A stretch of 64,000 bases of DNA from Mucilaginibacter oryzae. Lineage in GTDB: Bacteria > Bacteroidota > Bacteroidia > Sphingobacteriales > Sphingobacteriaceae. Position 1 is the first letter of the stretch. The number at the start of each line of letters is the position of its first letter. Position numbers and translations under genes: made by a program. The stretch is from NCBI RefSeq assembly GCF_003148845.1, contig NZ_QGHA01000008.1:124001-188000 (forward strand), read 5' to 3'. Of this stretch, positions 1 through 9,935 are shown piece after piece. The notes under the pieces were generated by a model. It ran no database searches. It was not told the origin of the DNA and saw nothing but the letters and a program-made list of their open reading frames with translations.

Positions 1-152
1 TCTGTAAGGTCTTTAACATTATAAAAACCTTTAGCGGTTTGATCTACATAAAATTGCTGCGTTTTGTGCTCCAGGTATTCATGAATAGCCAAATACCCTG
101 CTGTATTAAACAGGATGATGCATAATAAAATATATGCTATTAGCTTTTTCAA
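1..152 (-). CDS. Partial exported or membrane-anchored hypothetical protein (N-terminus only)
   Basis: A reading frame on the minus strand begins at a TTG codon (152-150) and runs off the left edge of the window. A stop codon lies four codons upstream and there is no ATG between, so TTG is the likely start. The first residues, read as MKKLIAYILLCIILFNTAG, have a positively charged N-terminus and a hydrophobic stretch typical of a signal peptide or membrane anchor; the following part contains HEYLEHKTQQFYVDQ. Short exported proteins of this general look are common in Sphingobacteriaceae. Function is unknown and only about 50 residues are visible. Confidence 0.6.
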   Translation of the reverse strand, partial: MKKLIAYILLCIILFNTAGYLAIHEYLEHKTQQFYVDQTAKGFYNVKDLT

Positions 153-523
153 GTGTGTTGGTTATAGCCGGTAAGCTAAAGATCAGACTATTAATTGATA
201 TTTTCAAATATTATATGCTTTTACTAAACGTAAAAAACTGAATAATAATATAAAGGAGCTATCAGGCCAAATAACATCTCCCTGCACTGTAACTGCCTTA
301 GGGAGCATCAATAAATTAATGTTACCATAATCAAAACCACAACAGCATCGGGCGTTCAGGGGTATTAGAAACTTTTTTTGATCAATAGTTTTAACATTTT
401 TTTAAGCCCCGGGTAATAAACACCACACTTAGTTAATCTTTTAAATAACTTTGTTACCAATAGCCTTTACAAATTTGCGTTAATTGTACGCAACCTTTAA
501 GGATTCAGCGTGTAATACATATA
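153..523. other. Divergent intergenic region between a leftward unknown gene and the sigma factor gene
   Basis: About 370 bases, AT-rich, with no reading frame of note. It must hold the promoters for the leftward gene at the window edge and the rightward sigma factor gene. Apart from a -7-type box at 446-453 no repeat or RNA structure was recognised. Confidence 0.5.
446..453 (+). promoter_or_regulatory. Possible -7 promoter element of the ECF sigma gene
   Basis: The octamer TAACTTTG fits the Bacteroidota -7 consensus TAnnTTTG and lies about 70 bases upstream of the sigma factor start. No TTG was seen at the expected -33 distance, so this is a weak call based on one box. Confidence 0.35.
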
Positions 524-1117
524 ATGAGCAACGATAACAACCGATCAGTTAAACCCGACGACGCCGTTTTGTGGGATTTGTTTAGGGGCGGTGATGAATC
601 GGCTTACACTAAGCTCATGAAAGCGTATTCAAAAACGCTGTTTAACTATGGCTTCCGCATTTGCCAGGATAAAGATTTTTTGAAGGATTGTATCCAGGAT
701 GTTTTTCTGGAATTATGGAACCGCAGATTAAAGATCAGCTCAACCCCGGCTGTGAAATACTATCTTTTCAAGGCCCTAAGGCTTAGGATTTTCAGGGAGC
801 AAGCCAAATGGAACCGGGGCGAGCCGCTTGATGACAACTACGGGTTTGTGGTTGAGTTTAACATCGAAACCAAAATGATAACTGACCTGGAAACCCTCGA
901 GCTATCGGCCCGCATACAGCACGTGCTTAACGCGCTCCCCAACCGCCAGCGGGAGATCATCTACCTCCGTTTTTACGAGGGGCTGGATTTCGACAACATT
1001 TCACAGATCATGGAGATCAGCAAACAATCGGTACATAACCTGCTGCAAAAGGCCTATAAAAGCTTCCGCTCCGAATGGCTTATCCTCATCGCCCTTTTTT
1101 TGAGGGACGTTATCTAA
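524..1117 (+). CDS. ECF-family RNA polymerase sigma factor
   Basis: A 197-residue sigma-70 family protein of the extracytoplasmic-function type. Region 2 is visible at roughly residues 24-92 (core-binding and -10 recognition, with DCIQDVFLELW) and region 4 at about 134-184 (LPNRQREIIYLRF followed by a helix-turn-helix, ISQIMEISKQSVHNLLQKA). Regions 1 and 3 are absent, as usual for ECF factors. The C-terminal tail is unusually hydrophobic. It is followed after 117 bases by a FecR-type anti-sigma gene and then a SusC receptor carrying an STN domain, which is the classic Bacteroidota cell-surface signalling arrangement. The sigma factor probably drives the downstream susCD genes when the receptor is occupied. 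Confidence 0.93.
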   Translation: MSNDNNRSVKPDDAVLWDLFRGGDESAYTKLMKAYSKTLFNYGFRICQDKDFLKDCIQDVFLELWNRRLKISSTPAVKYYLFKALRLRIFREQAKWNRGEPLDDNYGFVVEFNIETKMITDLETLELSARIQHVLNALPNRQREIIYLRFYEGLDFDNISQIMEISKQSVHNLLQKAYKSFRSEWLILIALFLRDVI

Positions 1118-1234
1118 AATTATTCATCTGATAATAAAACACTTATCGATTTTGTAAAAATTTATCTTATCCAGGAGGGTATTTTTTGGCTGATTCGGAA
1201 TATATCAGGTTATAGACCAATTGAATCAGTTTCC

Positions 1235-2323
1235 GTGAGTAACTATACCAATTACGAAGTTGAAGATTTTTTACACGACGACTTTTTTATAAACTGGGTT
1301 TTACAAGGCACCGCCGAACAAAATGCGTTTTGGGATGAGTGGCTTTTAAACAATCCAGACCGGCAGAAAGTTGTTGAAAGTGCAAAACAGATCATCCTGG
1401 CCGTCTCTGTTAAACCGCCCGAAACCGGCTTAACAGATGACGAGGTGAATGGTATTGCCGCGCAGGTTCAGGAGGCCCTACATAATAAAGGGCCAATGGT
1501 AATGAAACTGAAGTTTTACCAAACGCAATGGTTCCGGATAGCAGCTGTTTTAACGGTTTTTTTAACCATCGGGCTGGTATTGACGAAAGTGCGCACCAAC
1601 CAGGCACCTGCCGGGCAGCAGGATAATCAGCCAGGCGGATTAGTGAGCGTTGTAAATAACACCACCGAATCAAAGCTGGTACAAATGAGCGATGGCAGCC
1701 TTGCAATTTTAAAACCAGGCTCGGGTATTAAATATCCCCGGTCATTTAAAGGCGGTCGCGAGGCGTTTTTAAACGGGGAAGCTTTTTTTGAGATTCATAA
1801 AAACCCCGCGATGCCGTTCCTGGTGCATAGTCATGATATGGTGGTGAGGGTGTTAGGTACCAGTTTTACCGTCAGGTCTTTCAGTATCGACAAAGAATTT
1901 AAAGTAATTGTTAATACGGGCAAGGTATTGGTTTACAATCAAAAACAAGCAACCCCCGAAGCAAAAAACACGGTAACGCTGCTGCCTAACCAAACTGCAA
2001 CCTATACAGCAAAGTTAACGCAGGTAAAAAAAGAATCATTAACCAAACCACTAATCTTATCCACACCGGTAGCTCAAAAAGAATTTACGTTTGATAACGC
2101 CACCCTGGCCGATATTATTGATAAAATAGATATCGCTTACGGTGTAAATGTTGAATATGATAAAGCCGTGCTTGGCCCTATCCACCTTTCGGCCTCGCTT
2201 TCAGACAGACCGCTTGATGAAAAAGTAAAATTAATTTGCAAAGCCGTAAACGCATCCTGCCAGTTTATTGACGGCCGCATTATTATAACCACACAAAACC
2301 TTAACCATAGCACTGCCAATTAA
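1235..2323 (+). CDS. FecR-family anti-sigma factor (single membrane span)
   Basis: A 362-residue protein starting at GTG. It has a cytoplasmic N-terminal part of about 95 residues that would bind the sigma factor, one membrane segment at about 100-118 (RIAAVLTVFLTIGLVLTKV), a periplasmic FecR domain at about 138-235 (with LGTSFTVRSF), and a C-terminal DUF4974 domain at about 285-352 that resembles the STN fold. Family knowledge: such proteins hold the ECF sigma factor until the STN domain of the partner TonB receptor signals through the periplasm. Position between the sigma gene and the STN-SusC gene supports this. An alternative in-frame start was not obvious. Confidence 0.92.
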   Translation: MSNYTNYEVEDFLHDDFFINWVLQGTAEQNAFWDEWLLNNPDRQKVVESAKQIILAVSVKPPETGLTDDEVNGIAAQVQEALHNKGPMVMKLKFYQTQWFRIAAVLTVFLTIGLVLTKVRTNQAPAGQQDNQPGGLVSVVNNTTESKLVQMSDGSLAILKPGSGIKYPRSFKGGREAFLNGEAFFEIHKNPAMPFLVHSHDMVVRVLGTSFTVRSFSIDKEFKVIVNTGKVLVYNQKQATPEAKNTVTLLPNQTATYTAKLTQVKKESLTKPLILSTPVAQKEFTFDNATLADIIDKIDIAYGVNVEYDKAVLGPIHLSASLSDRPLDEKVKLICKAVNASCQFIDGRIIITTQNLNHSTAN

Positions 2324-2384
2324 TTAACACTTTAACCAAATTATGATTTAAATGAACAGAATGATTACATAAACCAGCCCTAAA

Positions 2385-2494
2385 AAATAAACCGGCGGTA
2401 TTTGCGGTACCACCGGCCTAAAAGTTTAGCCCCAAAATGTTTGATAGCCATTTTACTGTAACCTCTTGCAAAGGTTGAGCCGGGGCTTTTTTTG
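2385..2494 (+). promoter_or_regulatory. Structured leader between fecR and susC (possible attenuator)
   Basis: The gap holds an imperfect hairpin at 2392-2416 (CCGGCGGTA opposite GGTACCACCGG) and, downstream, a short GC stem AGCC-GG-GGCT followed by seven T at 2481-2493. The segment AGCCCC near 2428 could also pair with GGGGCT near 2482. Such alternative pairing ahead of a T-tract resembles an attenuator or a weak terminator separating the sigma/anti-sigma genes from susC. This is inference from sequence only. Confidence 0.35.
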
Positions 2495-2531
2495 TCAAGT
2501 TATTAACGGATTATTAACTCTAACCAAATCT

Positions 2532-5500
2532 ATGAAATATAAACCTATACTCGTAAAAATAATGAAGATCACATTTTTACAGTTAACTATAAGTATCTTA
2601 TTATTAGGAAGCGCCTTTGCCAAAGAAACCAAGGCACAAGCTATTCTTGATACCAAAATATCGGTAAACGAAAGCAATACGGCACTTAAAACAGTGATCA
2701 AAAAACTGGAACAGCAGTACCATATTAATTTTGTGTACAGCCCCGAACTGATTAACGGCAACCAGAAAGTTAGCGCCAGCTACAATCAAAAAACATTAGG
2801 CAGCGTACTTACTGATTTGTTTTCACCTTTAAACCTGGCCTTTGAGGTTTCGGGCGATGTGATCGTGATCAGAAACACCAGCGTTGGCCTGCCATCACTT
2901 AACATCTCCCGGCGTAATGATCTGGACCTGGCCCAGGCCCCGGTTTCCGGTAAGGTGGTTGATGAAAAAGGCCTGCCGGTTCCCGGCGTTTCGGTAACCA
3001 TTAAAGGTACCAAAACCGGTACCGTAACCGATAGTAACGGCGCTTTCAGCCTGAATGTGGCCCCGGGCACTGTGCTGGTAATTTCGGCCGTTGGTTTTGA
3101 TACACAGGAAGTACCGGCAAAAGAAGGCGCTATGAATATAGCCCTGGTGCCGTCAAACAACAACCTTACCGAAGTTGTGGTAGTAGGCGCGGTAGTAAAA
3201 AAAGGCGATCTTACCGGCTCGGTAGGCAGTGTAAATGAAAAAACGCTGAAAGAAATACCAACAACCAACATCAACCAGGCCATACAGGGACGGGTAGCAG
3301 GTGTACTTATTCAAAACAATGATCCGCGACCGGGTGGCAGCGTATCTATCAAAATACGGGGTAACAACTCTATTCAATATGGCTCAAACCCTATTTATGT
3401 GGTTGATGGTTTGGTTATTGAAGATGGGTTTAATTCTATCAACCCCGATGATGTTGCCAGTGTAGACATTTTAAAAGATGCATCGGCAACCGCGTTGTAC
3501 GGTGCCCGCGGCGCTAATGGCGTGGTATTGATCACTACGAAAAAAGGTAAGGTTGGCGAGGGTAAAATTGACTATAACGCATGGTATGGCAGATCATTCT
3601 TTGCCCGAAATGTACACTATTTAAACGCGCAGCAAATTGCCGATCTCCGTGTTGATGCCTGGGCCAACCGCTATATGGATGATAATCCGAATGCAGACAG
3701 GGCGGCTTACATTAAAACACTTCTTTCGCCCGGCTCGCCAGCTTTTGGCGCCGATGAGTTACGCGTGTATAACTCAGGGCAAAGCTATAACTGGCTGGAT
3801 CAGATCAAGCAAACCGGCATACAGCAAAACCATACCATGAGCTTTTCAAAAGGATCGGCCGATGGCTCATCAATGTACGTAAGTTTTAACTACACCGATC
3901 AAAAAGGCTTGCTTAAAACATCTGATTATAAACGCTACGGAGGCAAAATTAACCTCGACCAAAAAATAAAACCGTGGCTAAAAATCGGTACCAATACCAC
4001 TTTTGCACGTACCGAAGAATCGTACATTGATGGCGGTGTATTTAACATCGCGGCTAACGCCAACCCTTTACTGCCTGTTAATGATACCGCTGCCTATCTA
4101 AGCTGGAAGGGCACCCCTGACGTAAACCTTTATAACCCCATCCGCAGTTTATCAATTGATGGCAAAGGCAATCAAAACAGGTTACTCACTACCAACTACT
4201 TAGTTGTAAATCCTATTCCGGGCTTAAATATCCGCAGCGGGTTTTCGGTGGATATCCGTAATCAAAACTACTTCAATTACATTCCGCAAACTTTAGGTCA
4301 ATCCCTGCGCAACTCTACCAAAGGCAGCGCTACCCAAAGAAAAGAAAACTGGGTAAACTGGCAATGGGATAATTCAATATCGTACGACAAATTGATAGGC
4401 AAAAACAATTTCTCAGGCTTATTGAGTTTCGGTCTTACCAAAAACCAATACGATAACAATCAAGTTGATGTACAAGGCTTTGGCACCGACGAATTTTCAT
4501 TTAAAAATCTGGGCGCCGCCTACCTGAAAGATAAGTTCGTGCTCCAATCTAACTTTACGGCCAATAGCCTGATTAGTTACATAGCCCGCTTCAATTATAA
4601 TTATGATAACAAATACTTCGCCACATTAACCGGCAGGTATGATGGCTCATCGCGCCTTGGCGCCGGTAACAGATGGGGGATATTCCCTTCATTAGCGTTG
4701 GCCTGGAACGTTGCCCGCGAAGAGTTTATGAAAGATGCCGGTATCGACAACCTTAAGCTACGTGCAGGCTACGGTGTGGCAGGCAACCAAAACATTCCGG
4801 ATTTTGCTTACCGATCATTATATGTAGCTGTAATTACAAATGGCACGGTTACTTATAAGCCGGATGGCCGTTTAGGGAACCCCGACCTGAAGTGGGAAAA
4901 ACAAAAGCAGTTGAACGTTGGCCTTGACCTGAGCATCCTGAAAAACAGGTTAAATATTACTGCCGATTATTTTATTATCCACAACAACGATTTGTTGATG
5001 AGACGATCAATAACAACAATAAGCGGTTTTAATAACACCATACAAAATGTGGGCTCATTGTTAAACAAAGGTGTGGAGGTGAATGTAAATGCACGGCTCA
5101 TTAATGATCATGATTTTCAGTGGGATTTTAGCGCCAATATTTCATCATATCGTAACCGTATAACCAAGCTGTATGGCAACGTAGATGCTATTTACAATTA
5201 TGGTGGTTTCACCGGTGTTGATATCCAGCGCCAGGGCAACCTGTTTTTAGGCAAATCACTCAATTCCATCTATACCTATAAGTTTGAAAAAATAGCGCAG
5301 CAAAGCGATATGGACGCTATAAAAGGTGTTGATTACGGGGGGCGAACTATCCGTCCGGGCGACATTATCCCTGTTGATATTAATGGTGATAAAAAAATTG
5401 ATGATGCCGACCGCATTGTGGTGGGTAATACCGATCCTAAGTTTTACGGTGGTTTTTCAACCAACTTTACCTACAAAAACCTATCGCTTAATGGCGTATT

Positions 5501-5897
5501 CACTTACAGCACCGGGGGCAAAAAAATCAGCGGTTTATATGAAGGCTTATTAAGCGGCACCGGCGAATACGCAGGTATTGCCGACGAGCTAAACCGCTGG
5601 ACACCTACAAATACAAACTCAAACATTCCGCGGGCTTATATCGGAACCGGACGTTACAGCATTGGCGAAACCGATTATGCCGTTCAAAATTCATCATACC
5701 TCAGGCTATCGGCTTTAACGGTTGCTTACAGCTTTAACCAACCGTTTATGAAAAAAGCGAAGCTGAGCAATTTAAGGGTATACTTAACCGGCAACAACCT
5801 GTTTACCATAACTAAATACAAAGGTTATGACCCCGAAGGTGGCGATGGATACCCGATGCAGAGAATGATAGTTGCAGGTGTTAACGTTAGCTTTTAA
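2532..5897 (+). CDS. SusC/RagA-type TonB-dependent outer membrane receptor with STN domain
   Basis: From the ATG at 2532 (MKYKPILVKIMKITFLQ) the protein has 1121 residues; a frame open further upstream needs a TTG start and adds a non-signal-like extension. Order of parts: signal sequence; STN domain (ISVNESNTALKTVIKKLEQQ onward) for signalling to the FecR partner; carboxypeptidase-regulatory-like domain (VSGKVVDEKGLPVPGVSVTI); plug domain with the SusC signature DILKDASATALYGARGANG; long beta-barrel ending VAGVNVSF. It imports a glycan or peptide ligand with the SusD lipoprotein encoded 12 bases downstream. The presence of STN and the upstream sigma/FecR pair indicate self-regulated expression. 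Substrate cannot be read from the sequence. Confidence 0.95.
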   Translation: MKYKPILVKIMKITFLQLTISILLLGSAFAKETKAQAILDTKISVNESNTALKTVIKKLEQQYHINFVYSPELINGNQKVSASYNQKTLGSVLTDLFSPLNLAFEVSGDVIVIRNTSVGLPSLNISRRNDLDLAQAPVSGKVVDEKGLPVPGVSVTIKGTKTGTVTDSNGAFSLNVAPGTVLVISAVGFDTQEVPAKEGAMNIALVPSNNNLTEVVVVGAVVKKGDLTGSVGSVNEKTLKEIPTTNINQAIQGRVAGVLIQNNDPRPGGSVSIKIRGNNSIQYGSNPIYVVDGLVIEDGFNSINPDDVASVDILKDASATALYGARGANGVVLITTKKGKVGEGKIDYNAWYGRSFFARNVHYLNAQQIADLRVDAWANRYMDDNPNADRAAYIKTLLSPGSPAFGADELRVYNSGQSYNWLDQIKQTGIQQNHTMSFSKGSADGSSMYVSFNYTDQKGLLKTSDYKRYGGKINLDQKIKPWLKIGTNTTFARTEESYIDGGVFNIAANANPLLPVNDTAAYLSWKGTPDVNLYNPIRSLSIDGKGNQNRLLTTNYLVVNPIPGLNIRSGFSVDIRNQNYFNYIPQTLGQSLRNSTKGSATQRKENWVNWQWDNSISYDKLIGKNNFSGLLSFGLTKNQYDNNQVDVQGFGTDEFSFKNLGAAYLKDKFVLQSNFTANSLISYIARFNYNYDNKYFATLTGRYDGSSRLGAGNRWGIFPSLALAWNVAREEFMKDAGIDNLKLRAGYGVAGNQNIPDFAYRSLYVAVITNGTVTYKPDGRLGNPDLKWEKQKQLNVGLDLSILKNRLNITADYFIIHNNDLLMRRSITTISGFNNTIQNVGSLLNKGVEVNVNARLINDHDFQWDFSANISSYRNRITKLYGNVDAIYNYGGFTGVDIQRQGNLFLGKSLNSIYTYKFEKIAQQSDMDAIKGVDYGGRTIRPGDIIPVDINGDKKIDDADRIVVGNTDPKFYGGFSTNFTYKNLSLNGVFTYSTGGKKISGLYEGLLSGTGEYAGIADELNRWTPTNTNSNIPRAYIGTGRYSIGETDYAVQNSSYLRLSALTVAYSFNQPFMKKAKLSNLRVYLTGNNLFTITKYKGYDPEGGDGYPMQRMIVAGVNVSF

Positions 5898-5909
5898 AAC
5901 AGTAAGATC

Positions 5910-7466
5910 ATGAGTACAATGAAAAGAAAATATATTTTGGTACCGCTTGTGTTTTTTATGGCGGTATCAGCTTCATGCAAAAAATTCCTTATCCAGGAAC
6001 CGCAAACAGCTTTAACTGAGGAGCAGGCCTTTGCCAGTTTAAAAAATATTGAACCAACCGTGCTTGGTTTATATACCGACTGGCGCAACGTTAAAAAAGA
6101 CCGCGGCGGCTTTATGTTTACATTAGGCACTGATGAGGCCCAGCAGGGAGCCTTCCAGGTACGCACCGACGACAGGCAGGCAAGCCTTGACCGCTACAAC
6201 GGCTTTTTGGCACCAAGTAACACTGCTTTGGCAGAGCAGTGGAACAGCAGATGGCTGGTTATTACATCGGCATCAAAAGCGGTTTACGCCCTTGGAGTAA
6301 ACAAAGAGTCGGGCTCGTTAAAAAATCAACTGCTTGGCGAGGCAAGTTTTATACGTGGCGCCCTTACCTTCGAAATTTCGCAGTATTGGGGCGAAATCCC
6401 AATTATCGATCAAGCCAAAACCAAAGAGTATGGCTATAAACGGCAGCCACTCCCGCTGGTTTACCAGTTTATCATCAACGATTTGGAGAACGCGATAAAA
6501 TATCTGCCCGAAACCCAAACCGATAAGCGCCGTGCAACCAAAGGAGCAGCATTGGCTTTATTGGGTAAAGTTTACCTGTATGCACCTGCAGCCGCAAACG
6601 TGCGCGATTATGCCAAAGCGAAAACCTATTTTGAGCAGGTGGTTAACAGCGGTAAATACTCGCTGATACCCAACTATGCCGATTTGTGGAAACCGGCTAA
6701 TGCCAACAGCGCCGAATCGATCTACGAATTTCAGTTTAACAACATTTATCCGGATAACAACCAAACCCAATGGCAAATGGGCTCACGCTCATTGGCTAAT
6801 CTGAACCAATACTGTTATTTTGGCGGCTACGATTTGATGGTGCCCACGCAATACTGCTATTCGGACGTTAGCGCTGGTGGTTTATGGGAAGATGGCGACG
6901 TACGCAAAACCGAAAGCATCCGTTACGACTTTACGTACAAAGGTACAACTCCGGTGCTTAACCCAACCTTTGGAGGTGATGAACTTGATCCGCACGTTAA
7001 GAAATATGAAGACCCCCGCACCGATGGTACGCTGAGCTTCTGGTATTCGGGCAAGGACATATTTCTTTTACGTTATGCCGATATCCTGCTTTGCTACGCC
7101 GAAACCCTTAACGAAACCGGGGCAACATCACAGGCTGTTGATATTGTGAACAACCAGATCCGTAAAAGGGCCTGGGGAGGTAGCTTACCTGCCGATAAAC
7201 GCTGGAACAGCGGGATGGGACAGGATGAATTCCGCACTAAAATGCTGGATGAGCGCATGCGCGAGCTTTGCTTTGAAGGATGGAGAAGGATGGATCTGAT
7301 CCGCTCGGGTAAACTGGTTGACCTGGTTAAGGCCCGTAATAAATGGACCAAACAATCAGGTACTATCCAGCAATACCACAACCGCTACCCTATTCCGTTG
7401 CAGGAAATAAAGCAGAATGATGATATTGGTCCGGAAGATCAGAACCCGGGATACATCAATAATTAA
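5910..7466 (+). CDS. SusD/RagB-type nutrient-binding outer membrane lipoprotein
   Basis: A 518-residue lipoprotein. The N-terminus MSTMKRKYILVPLVFFMAVSASC ends in a lipobox with the lipidated Cys at residue 23, followed by KKFL. The body shows SusD features: helical TPR-like N-terminal half (IRGALTFEISQYWGEIPII) and the typical C-terminal LLRYADILLCYAETLNE and EERMRELCFEGWRRMDLIR-like segment. Family role: lid of the SusC channel that captures substrate at the cell surface. It starts 12 bases after susC and is followed by a strong terminator, so susC-susD form one transcription unit. Confidence 0.94.
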   Translation: MSTMKRKYILVPLVFFMAVSASCKKFLIQEPQTALTEEQAFASLKNIEPTVLGLYTDWRNVKKDRGGFMFTLGTDEAQQGAFQVRTDDRQASLDRYNGFLAPSNTALAEQWNSRWLVITSASKAVYALGVNKESGSLKNQLLGEASFIRGALTFEISQYWGEIPIIDQAKTKEYGYKRQPLPLVYQFIINDLENAIKYLPETQTDKRRATKGAALALLGKVYLYAPAAANVRDYAKAKTYFEQVVNSGKYSLIPNYADLWKPANANSAESIYEFQFNNIYPDNNQTQWQMGSRSLANLNQYCYFGGYDLMVPTQYCYSDVSAGGLWEDGDVRKTESIRYDFTYKGTTPVLNPTFGGDELDPHVKKYEDPRTDGTLSFWYSGKDIFLLRYADILLCYAETLNETGATSQAVDIVNNQIRKRAWGGSLPADKRWNSGMGQDEFRTKMLDERMRELCFEGWRRMDLIRSGKLVDLVKARNKWTKQSGTIQQYHNRYPIPLQEIKQNDDIGPEDQNPGYINN

Positions 7467-7477
7467 TAAGATCAATA

Positions 7478-7519
7478 AAAAGCAAAGCCGCTTGTATGAA
7501 TACGAGCGGCTTTGCTTTT
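7478..7519. terminator. Bidirectional rho-independent terminator between susD and the GH3 gene
   Basis: A perfect 15-base stem (AAAAGCAAAGCCGCT, 7478-7492, with its complement at 7505-7519) encloses a 12-base loop, with A-rich and T-rich flanks. It sits 11 bases after susD and just before the 3' end of the convergent GH3 gene, so it can serve both. Confidence 0.85.
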
Positions 7520-7530
7520 AAATATACCTT

Positions 7531-9690
7531 TTACTTACCTACCTTAAAACTTACCACCTCCTTAATATCTTTTGATGACGAAGCTGCCAGCAATTTATAC
7601 TCGCCCGGCTCAACCACCCAACTGTGCTTTTCAGCATTAAAATAAGCCAAATCATTAACATTGATATTTAAGGCCAGCGTATGGGTTTTGCCTGGCGCTA
7701 TCATGATCTTTTTAAATGCCTTCAATTCTTTTTCGGGCTTCAAAACTGAGGGTGCTATCTTACTTACATAAAACTGCACCGTTTCTTTACCGGCAACGGC
7801 GCCCGTATTTTTCACTTTCAGCACAACGGTAATTTTACTGCCCGGCGCATAAGCCTTTTTGTCGGTCGCAAGGCCCGAATAAGCAAACGAAGTGTAAGAA
7901 AGGCCATAACCGAAGCAATACAGCGGATCGATCTTTTTGGTATCGTACCAGCGGTAACCTACCAGGATCCCTTCTTTATATTCGGTGGTTTGGTTTTCGC
8001 CAGGATAAGTATTGAGGGCAAAAGCCGGTGAATCATGCAGTGACACCGGGAAGGAAAAAGGCAATTTACCAGATGGATTGATCACCCCTGCCAAAACATC
8101 GGCCAAAGCATTACCCGCTTCCGAGCCGTTAAACCACGACCATACGATGGTATGGTTCAATTTTTTGATCTCGTTCAAATCGTAAGGCGCGCCCGCCATC
8201 ACTACAATGATGGTGTTAGGGTTAGCGGCAGTTACCGCTTTTACCAATGCCATTTCGCCAAAAGGCAGTTCAAGCGTTTTGCGGTCGTGCCCCTCACTTT
8301 CATATTCGCGGTTGGAGCCGATGCACAGAATGGCAACCTCGCTGCTTTTTGCTGTAGCTACCGCTTCATCTATCAAAGTTTGATCAGGTTTATCATAACC
8401 GGCATTCTGCGCGTCGGTATTACCTGCCCTATAATTGGCTTTGTAACCCTGCGCAAATTTAATAGCGGCGGTTTTACCAAAACGCGCTTTGATACCTGCC
8501 AAAGCGGTAATTTCATATTTAGCCTTAACGCCTGCACCAAAACCACCCGAGGCAAAAGTACGGGTGGCATTATCGCCAATAACTGCAATGCTTTTAATCT
8601 TACCTGTTTTTAAAGGCAGCAAATGATCTTCATTGTTTAACAATACAACTGATTCGGAAGCGATGTCATACACAGCCTTGTTATGTGCCGCCGTGCCGAT
8701 TGAACCTGCCGGATGGTTAGCGCTCATTGATGTATGGAACATTACCCATAAAATGCGGCCAACCTTATCGTTAATTGTTTTTTCGGATACCTTACCGCTT
8801 TTAACCGCCTCAAGCAATGGTTTGGCGAAATACCACTGATCATACGGCCCGCTTGATCCCATTTCAATATCCAAACCCGCATTTGCCGCTTCAATGGTGT
8901 GGTGTGTGCCGCCCCAGTCTGATATCACCGCGCCTTTAAAGCCCCATTCCTTTTTCAGGATCTGGTTAAGCAGCCAATCATTTTCAGAACACCAGTAGCC
9001 GTTAATCTTGTTATAAGCCGACATGATGGTGTAAGCGTTACCCTCCCGGATCGACGCCTTAAACGCGGGCAGGTAAATTTCGCGCAGCGTGCGCTCGTCA
9101 ACAATGGTATTGATCGTATTACGGTCAACCTCCTGGTTATTGGCCGCGAAGTGTTTTACGCAAGCTGCCACATGCTGGCTCTGGATCCCCCTTACCGATT
9201 GTACGGCTAACTGCGCGTTAAGATAAGGGTCTTCAGAATAATATTCGTAAGTGCGCCCGTTCAAAGGCATCCGGCAAATATTAAAGGCCGGCGACAGGAT
9301 CACTATCTTTTTGCGGGCGTTTGATTCTTCGCCTAAAACAACGCCGTATTTATGAGCCATATCCGGGTTCCAGGTGGCGGCAATGGCCGATCCGTTAGGC
9401 AAAAATGTGGCCGAATCGGTTGTCCAGTTGGCCGAGGCCCAATCAAAGCGTTTTATTTCTTCACGTACGCCCAAAGGGCCGTCATCACAGGTAAGTTCCG
9501 GGATTCCCAGCCGCTTTACGCCTTCAGACGAAAAGAGCGCGTTTCCATGAAGCATGGCTATCTTTTCTTCGAGGGTCATTTTTTTGATAATACCGTCGAT
9601 CTTTACTTTCAGGGCTGCTTCCTGCTTATTTTGTGCCGATACATGCCCGAATAAAAAAAGTGTGGCAATGCAGGCTGTTATGTATTTCAT
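7531..9690 (-). CDS. Exported glycoside hydrolase family 3 beta-glucosidase
   Basis: A 719-residue GH3 enzyme with a signal peptide (residues 1-20, ending HVSAQ). The N-terminal TIM-barrel domain carries the KH motif (K179-H180 in ACVKHFAANNQEVDR) and the nucleophile motif VISDWGG, with D258 as the expected nucleophile. The GH3 C-terminal alpha/beta domain follows (residues about 330-560), then a fibronectin-III-like domain near the C-terminus (VKNTGAVAGKETVQFYVS). Family role: removal of non-reducing beta-linked glucose or related sugars in the periplasm. It faces the SusCD operon convergently, so a common polysaccharide target is plausible but not shown. Confidence 0.93.
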   Translation of the reverse strand: MKYITACIATLFLFGHVSAQNKQEAALKVKIDGIIKKMTLEEKIAMLHGNALFSSEGVKRLGIPELTCDDGPLGVREEIKRFDWASANWTTDSATFLPNGSAIAATWNPDMAHKYGVVLGEESNARKKIVILSPAFNICRMPLNGRTYEYYSEDPYLNAQLAVQSVRGIQSQHVAACVKHFAANNQEVDRNTINTIVDERTLREIYLPAFKASIREGNAYTIMSAYNKINGYWCSENDWLLNQILKKEWGFKGAVISDWGGTHHTIEAANAGLDIEMGSSGPYDQWYFAKPLLEAVKSGKVSEKTINDKVGRILWVMFHTSMSANHPAGSIGTAAHNKAVYDIASESVVLLNNEDHLLPLKTGKIKSIAVIGDNATRTFASGGFGAGVKAKYEITALAGIKARFGKTAAIKFAQGYKANYRAGNTDAQNAGYDKPDQTLIDEAVATAKSSEVAILCIGSNREYESEGHDRKTLELPFGEMALVKAVTAANPNTIIVVMAGAPYDLNEIKKLNHTIVWSWFNGSEAGNALADVLAGVINPSGKLPFSFPVSLHDSPAFALNTYPGENQTTEYKEGILVGYRWYDTKKIDPLYCFGYGLSYTSFAYSGLATDKKAYAPGSKITVVLKVKNTGAVAGKETVQFYVSKIAPSVLKPEKELKAFKKIMIAPGKTHTLALNINVNDLAYFNAEKHSWVVEPGEYKLLAASSSKDIKEVVSFKVGK

Positions 9691-9935
9691 ATCCGCGGTT
9701 TTTAATGTCTAAAATATAGGGTTTTAAGCGGTATAAGTAATGGCTTTTTGCTCAATTATAATACCTTTTTAACATCCGGACGGGTAATTAAAAAATTTGA
9801 CACAGATTGGTATCGCCTGAAGCATATGGGCCCTGATGGTTTCATGTCACTGTCATATTATCAAATAACACGGTTCCCTTTTTCTGGCTGAGCGCATAAT
9901 CCTTTTTTTTGCTTTGATTTGTTTAATTTAGAGTA

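Noticed and set aside
1410..1706. 98-codon open frame on the minus strand inside the fecR gene
   Set aside because: It lies wholly within the anti-sigma factor coding region, has no recognisable domain and no start context of its own; it is a shadow frame.
2466..2531. Longer N-terminus for the SusC protein starting at a TTG
   Set aside because: The 22 extra residues do not improve the signal peptide and overlap a terminator-like structure; the ATG at 2532 gives a normal basic N-terminus.
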